Under the pieces are notes generated by a model. It was not told the DNA's origin. It did no database searches and worked only from the letters and a program-made list of their open reading frames with translations. Positions 61,322-64,000 of a stretch of DNA of 64,000 nucleotides are shown here, in pieces. Position 1 is the first letter of the stretch. The number at the start of each line of letters is the position of its first letter. This stretch comes from Persicobacter psychrovividus (GTDB lineage Bacteria > Bacteroidota > Bacteroidia > Cytophagales > Cyclobacteriaceae): contig NZ_AP025292.1 in the NCBI RefSeq assembly GCF_036492425.1, forward strand, positions 1,426,001 to 1,490,000. Direction: 5' to 3'. Position numbers and translations under genes: made by a program.

Positions 61322-63118
61322 ATGATTACAAGAACGTTTTTATACGTTACGCTGTGTTTGTTCCTGGGGCTTGTGTTCCCCCAACAAGCCAAATCAATGA
61401 CCAACACGGATTCTTTATCTGTACGTGTTGCTCAGCGCATTGAGCAACTGATTATTCAGGATTCTTTGAACAGGGTTCAGCTACAGGAAGCCTTGCGCGA
61501 TTATCATTATATTTCAGGTAAGGGAACCGAGGCGCCTTCCTCTTCGATCAATGCTGTGCAGAAAGCTCGAATTGAGGAGAAAAAAGCAAAGGATAAAATT
61601 CTGATTCCCGTGATCCCTTTCAGTGGTGATACCATATTTTCCCTCTTTGATACTGCCAACAGGGCAGAAATGCAGGTAAAAAAACGCCTGATAGAAAACA
61701 ATATTCAGTATATCGTCAATCATTATATCTATTTTGAGGATTCCTTGAAGATAAGGAATAAGATTGAATTTACGGACATCTATTATCGGGATACCGTGCT
61801 GATGACGGTCGATAATTTTGATGCGCTGATGGCTGATACTACAAGGGCAGGACTGGCAAAAAAGTACAGGGGAGCGATCAATACGGCGATTGATAAAAAT
61901 GTATCGGAGCGGAACGTAATGTCTATTGCCATGGCCATTGGTCTATTAATCCTTCTTTATATTATCATCAAACTGATCAAGCGACTGGGGAAAATAATTC
62001 GCCTGTGGGTGATTCAGCGTAAATTAAAACTCTTCAAAACCATTAAGCTCAAGGGGGTGGATTTCCTTGATGCAGATCAGCAACTTTTCTTCGCCCTAAA
62101 GCTGATACAGGTCCTCTATTATCTGGTGCTGGTGATTACCGTTTATCTTTACCTGCCACTGGTTTTCAGTGTATTCCCACCACTTAGGGGTGTAGCGAAT
62201 AAACTTTTTGGTTTTGTATGGAACCCTGTGAAGTCTATTTTCTTTGCTATTTTCGATTATCTACCCAACCTGTTTTTTATTGTTATTATCTTTTTGGCCA
62301 TTCAGTACCTTATTCGAGCACTCGATGCCGTCGCCAATGAAATCAAACAGGGGAAGATAAAAATTCAGGGCTTTTTCCCCGAATGGGCAAAACCGACGAT
62401 GAAAATCATCAAATTTTTGCTTTACTCTTTTATGCTGGTATTGATCTTTCCTTACCTTCCTGGGGCGCAGTCGGAGGCCTTCAAAGGGGTTTCGGTTTTT
62501 ATTGGGGTTTTGATTTCCATCGGGTCAAGTTCTGCCATCACCAATTCCATTGCAGGGATTGTCATCACTTATATGCGTCCTTTTACTATCGGTGACTGGG
62601 TGGAGGTATCTGGCGTTCGAGGTGAGCTTATCGAGCGGTCGATGTTTGTGATTCGCCTTCGAACCAATGAAAACAAGATCGTTACCATTCCCAATTCTTC
62701 TATATTGGCCAATAACTCGATCAACCTGTCGGTGTCCAATAAGCGATACAAACTGATTGTCCATACGGAAATATCCATTGGCTATGATGTGCCCTGGCGG
62801 AAAGTGCGGGACTTGATGATCAGCGCGGCGCAAGCTACGGAAGGCGTGTTGCAAAACCCAACACCTTTTGTGTTGACCCCAAAACTTCATGACTTTTATA
62901 TTGAGTACAGTGTCAAGTGCTATACCAATTTCCCGAATAAATTGCCAAAAATTGAAGCCTTGCTGAACCAGAATATTCTCGACAAATTCAATGAGGCAGG
63001 AGTGGAGATCCTATCCCCTCATTTTCAGTCGCAGCACGCAGGGGCATCTCCTGTGATCGTTGATCAGTTAAATTATGACACTGCCAAAGGAAACACCGAC
63101 CCTGATAATGATCAATAA
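61322..63118 (+). CDS. MscS-type mechanosensitive ion channel
   Basis: A protein of about 598 aa with an N-terminal signal peptide (MITRTFLYVTLCLFLGLVFPQQAKS), a periplasmic helical region, three or more membrane helices (about 195-215, 265-295, 315-345, 370-400) and the MscS core: the pore-lining helix with SSAITNSIAGIVITYMRPF, then the beta domain GDWVEVSGVRGELIERSMFVIRLR with IPNSSILANNSI. It is a larger, multi-helix relative of MscS, which vents solutes under osmotic shock. The ATG at 61322 was chosen over a TTG at 61268, whose extra 18 residues are unlike a signal. Confidence 0.88.
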   Translation: MITRTFLYVTLCLFLGLVFPQQAKSMTNTDSLSVRVAQRIEQLIIQDSLNRVQLQEALRDYHYISGKGTEAPSSSINAVQKARIEEKKAKDKILIPVIPFSGDTIFSLFDTANRAEMQVKKRLIENNIQYIVNHYIYFEDSLKIRNKIEFTDIYYRDTVLMTVDNFDALMADTTRAGLAKKYRGAINTAIDKNVSERNVMSIAMAIGLLILLYIIIKLIKRLGKIIRLWVIQRKLKLFKTIKLKGVDFLDADQQLFFALKLIQVLYYLVLVITVYLYLPLVFSVFPPLRGVANKLFGFVWNPVKSIFFAIFDYLPNLFFIVIIFLAIQYLIRALDAVANEIKQGKIKIQGFFPEWAKPTMKIIKFLLYSFMLVLIFPYLPGAQSEAFKGVSVFIGVLISIGSSSAITNSIAGIVITYMRPFTIGDWVEVSGVRGELIERSMFVIRLRTNENKIVTIPNSSILANNSINLSVSNKRYKLIVHTEISIGYDVPWRKVRDLMISAAQATEGVLQNPTPFVLTPKLHDFYIEYSVKCYTNFPNKLPKIEALLNQNILDKFNEAGVEILSPHFQSQHAGASPVIVDQLNYDTAKGNTDPDNDQ

Positions 63119-63283
63119 TAAGGCTCATTCTTGCTGCAGAATGGCGGTCATGCAGATGACAAATAGACCGTGAATCGGTAAAATCGATACTTTCAAGGTG
63201 AAAATAGATGAGATTGAGTGGGAAGCTTTCGGTTTATTGCTGTTATAAATTTTGAATTGTAACAAAAAAACCAAAACACTATT

Positions 63284-63820
63284 ATGGCAAATTTCACAGT
63301 CCCATCGAAAGAACAAGTTTCTGAAGAAAACCAAAAATCATTCACGAACCTTAAAGGTGCTTTAGGTTTTGTACCTAATATTTATGCCTACATGGCGCAC
63401 AGTAAAACGGCTCTGAAAGATTATTTGGCTTTGAGTGGACGCAAAAGCAGCCTGAGCATTAAAGAACAAGAAATTGTAAACTTGGCCACCAGTCAGTTGA
63501 ATGGTTGCCAGTATTGTTTGGGAGCGCATACGATGATTGCAAAAAACAATGGCTTCTCTGGAGAGCAGGTTATTGAAGCCCGTAATGGGGAAGCTTCTTA
63601 CGATGAGAAGCTGAACGTATTGGCGCAATTCACAAAAGAAGCGGTAGATAATCGTGGTAGTGTTTCGGAAGCTTCAAAAGATAAATTTTTTGAGGCAGGC
63701 TTTACCGAAGAAAACCTTGTAGATGTGGTGATGTTGATTGGTGACAGAACAATCACTAACCTGATGCATAACCTCGCACAGTTTAAAGTGGACTTCCCTG
63801 CTGCAGATCCTATGGATTAA
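63284..63820 (+). CDS. AhpD-like carboxymuconolactone decarboxylase family protein
   Basis: A 178-aa cytoplasmic protein with the all-helical AhpD fold and its redox CxxC at Cys75 and Cys78 (GCQYCLGAHT), preceded by KEQEIVNLATSQLN. The His of the downstream GAHT motif is present. AhpD-like proteins act as peroxidase partners or alkylhydroperoxidases. The N-terminal SKEQVSEENQKSFTNLKGALGFVPNIYAYMAHS is typical. It is a single gene followed by a terminator. Confidence 0.9.
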   Translation: MANFTVPSKEQVSEENQKSFTNLKGALGFVPNIYAYMAHSKTALKDYLALSGRKSSLSIKEQEIVNLATSQLNGCQYCLGAHTMIAKNNGFSGEQVIEARNGEASYDEKLNVLAQFTKEAVDNRGSVSEASKDKFFEAGFTEENLVDVVMLIGDRTITNLMHNLAQFKVDFPAADPMD

Positions 63821-63842
63821 TACATTGAAAAAACAATAATTT

Positions 63843-63869
63843 AAAGCACCTTTAACCGGGTGCTTTTTG
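63843..63869 (+). terminator. Terminator of the AhpD-like gene
   Basis: AAAGCACC pairs with GGTGCTTT around an 8-nt loop and is followed by T. Confidence 0.75.
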
Positions 63870-63975
63870 TTTTTAGGGACTTTGTGAAGCGAAAAGTGCA
63901 AAAATTCAACGGGAGGGCATTTTCAATCCCTTCATTTTTTTTGGACTAATAATTATTCGTTAGCTTCACATGATT

Positions 63976-64000
63976 TTCTTCAGGGCGGGGCGAAATTCCC
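63976..64000 (+). promoter_or_regulatory. FMN riboswitch (RFN element), truncated at the window end
   Basis: The last 25 bases read like the first helices of the RFN element: CTTCAGGGCGGGGCGAAA then TTCCC, matching the family start CUUC(A/G)GGGCRGGGYGAAAUUCCC base for base at the invariant sites. The rest lies beyond 64000. This class of leader controls riboflavin synthesis or transport genes, which should begin just outside the window on this strand. Confidence 0.85.

Overview
The window comes from a member of the Bacteroidota, most likely a gliding or marine Cytophagales-type bacterium. This rests on type IX secretion genes (PorP/SprF, gliding-type C-terminal sorting domain, GldC), on Bacteroidota-only families (DUF3822, DUF4494), on the gene order prs-rplY-pth, on leaders with little Shine-Dalgarno signal, and on several TAnnTTTG-type -7 promoter motifs. 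I cannot name the genus. No rRNA, tRNA, CRISPR array, prophage or intact insertion sequence was seen.

Layout. 1-8800 (minus): a secretion/adhesion triad of a 2102-aa repeat adhesin with a gliding-type C-terminal domain, PorP/SprF, and the front of a TPR/PD40 protein cut by the window edge. 9049-11403 (minus): pth, rplY and prs, each followed by a hairpin terminator. 12189-18852 (plus): a TetR/TolC/adaptor/RND efflux operon. 19138-25851: a metallophosphoesterase, the coaD-DUF3822 operon, a Nudix protein, a RecD-like helicase, DUF1573 and DUF4494. 26180-35410: an outer-membrane barrel, a lytic transglycosylase, a three-malectin surface protein, a patatin-barrel protein, a PLP aminotransferase and an orphan membrane protein. 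35411-35888 holds a short transposon-like (MITE) element. 35889-38684: a degenerate YrdC-like protein, cca and a TPR protein.

39081-46603 is a curli (functional amyloid) locus: csgE, csgF, a csgG with an added C-terminal barrel-like domain and a PD40 propeller lipoprotein on the plus strand. Facing them are a very large curlin (627 aa, roughly two dozen repeats) and a small curlin-like protein, separated by a probable terminator that may set their ratio. This is the most distinctive system in the window.

46760-50577: gldC, an endonuclease/exonuclease/phosphatase-fold lipoprotein, an aldo/keto reductase and holA. 50623-58502: a 1030-aa TPR protein, an outer-membrane barrel, a SPOR protein and an ExbB-ExbD-TonB/TolA-like trio, possibly one energised envelope system. 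58677-61220 (minus): a UbiA-family prenyltransferase, an unknown protein and a methyltransferase, which look like a small prenyl-lipid or quinone pathway. 61322-63820: an MscS-type channel and an AhpD-like protein. The last 25 bases are the start of an FMN riboswitch, so a riboflavin gene probably follows outside the window.
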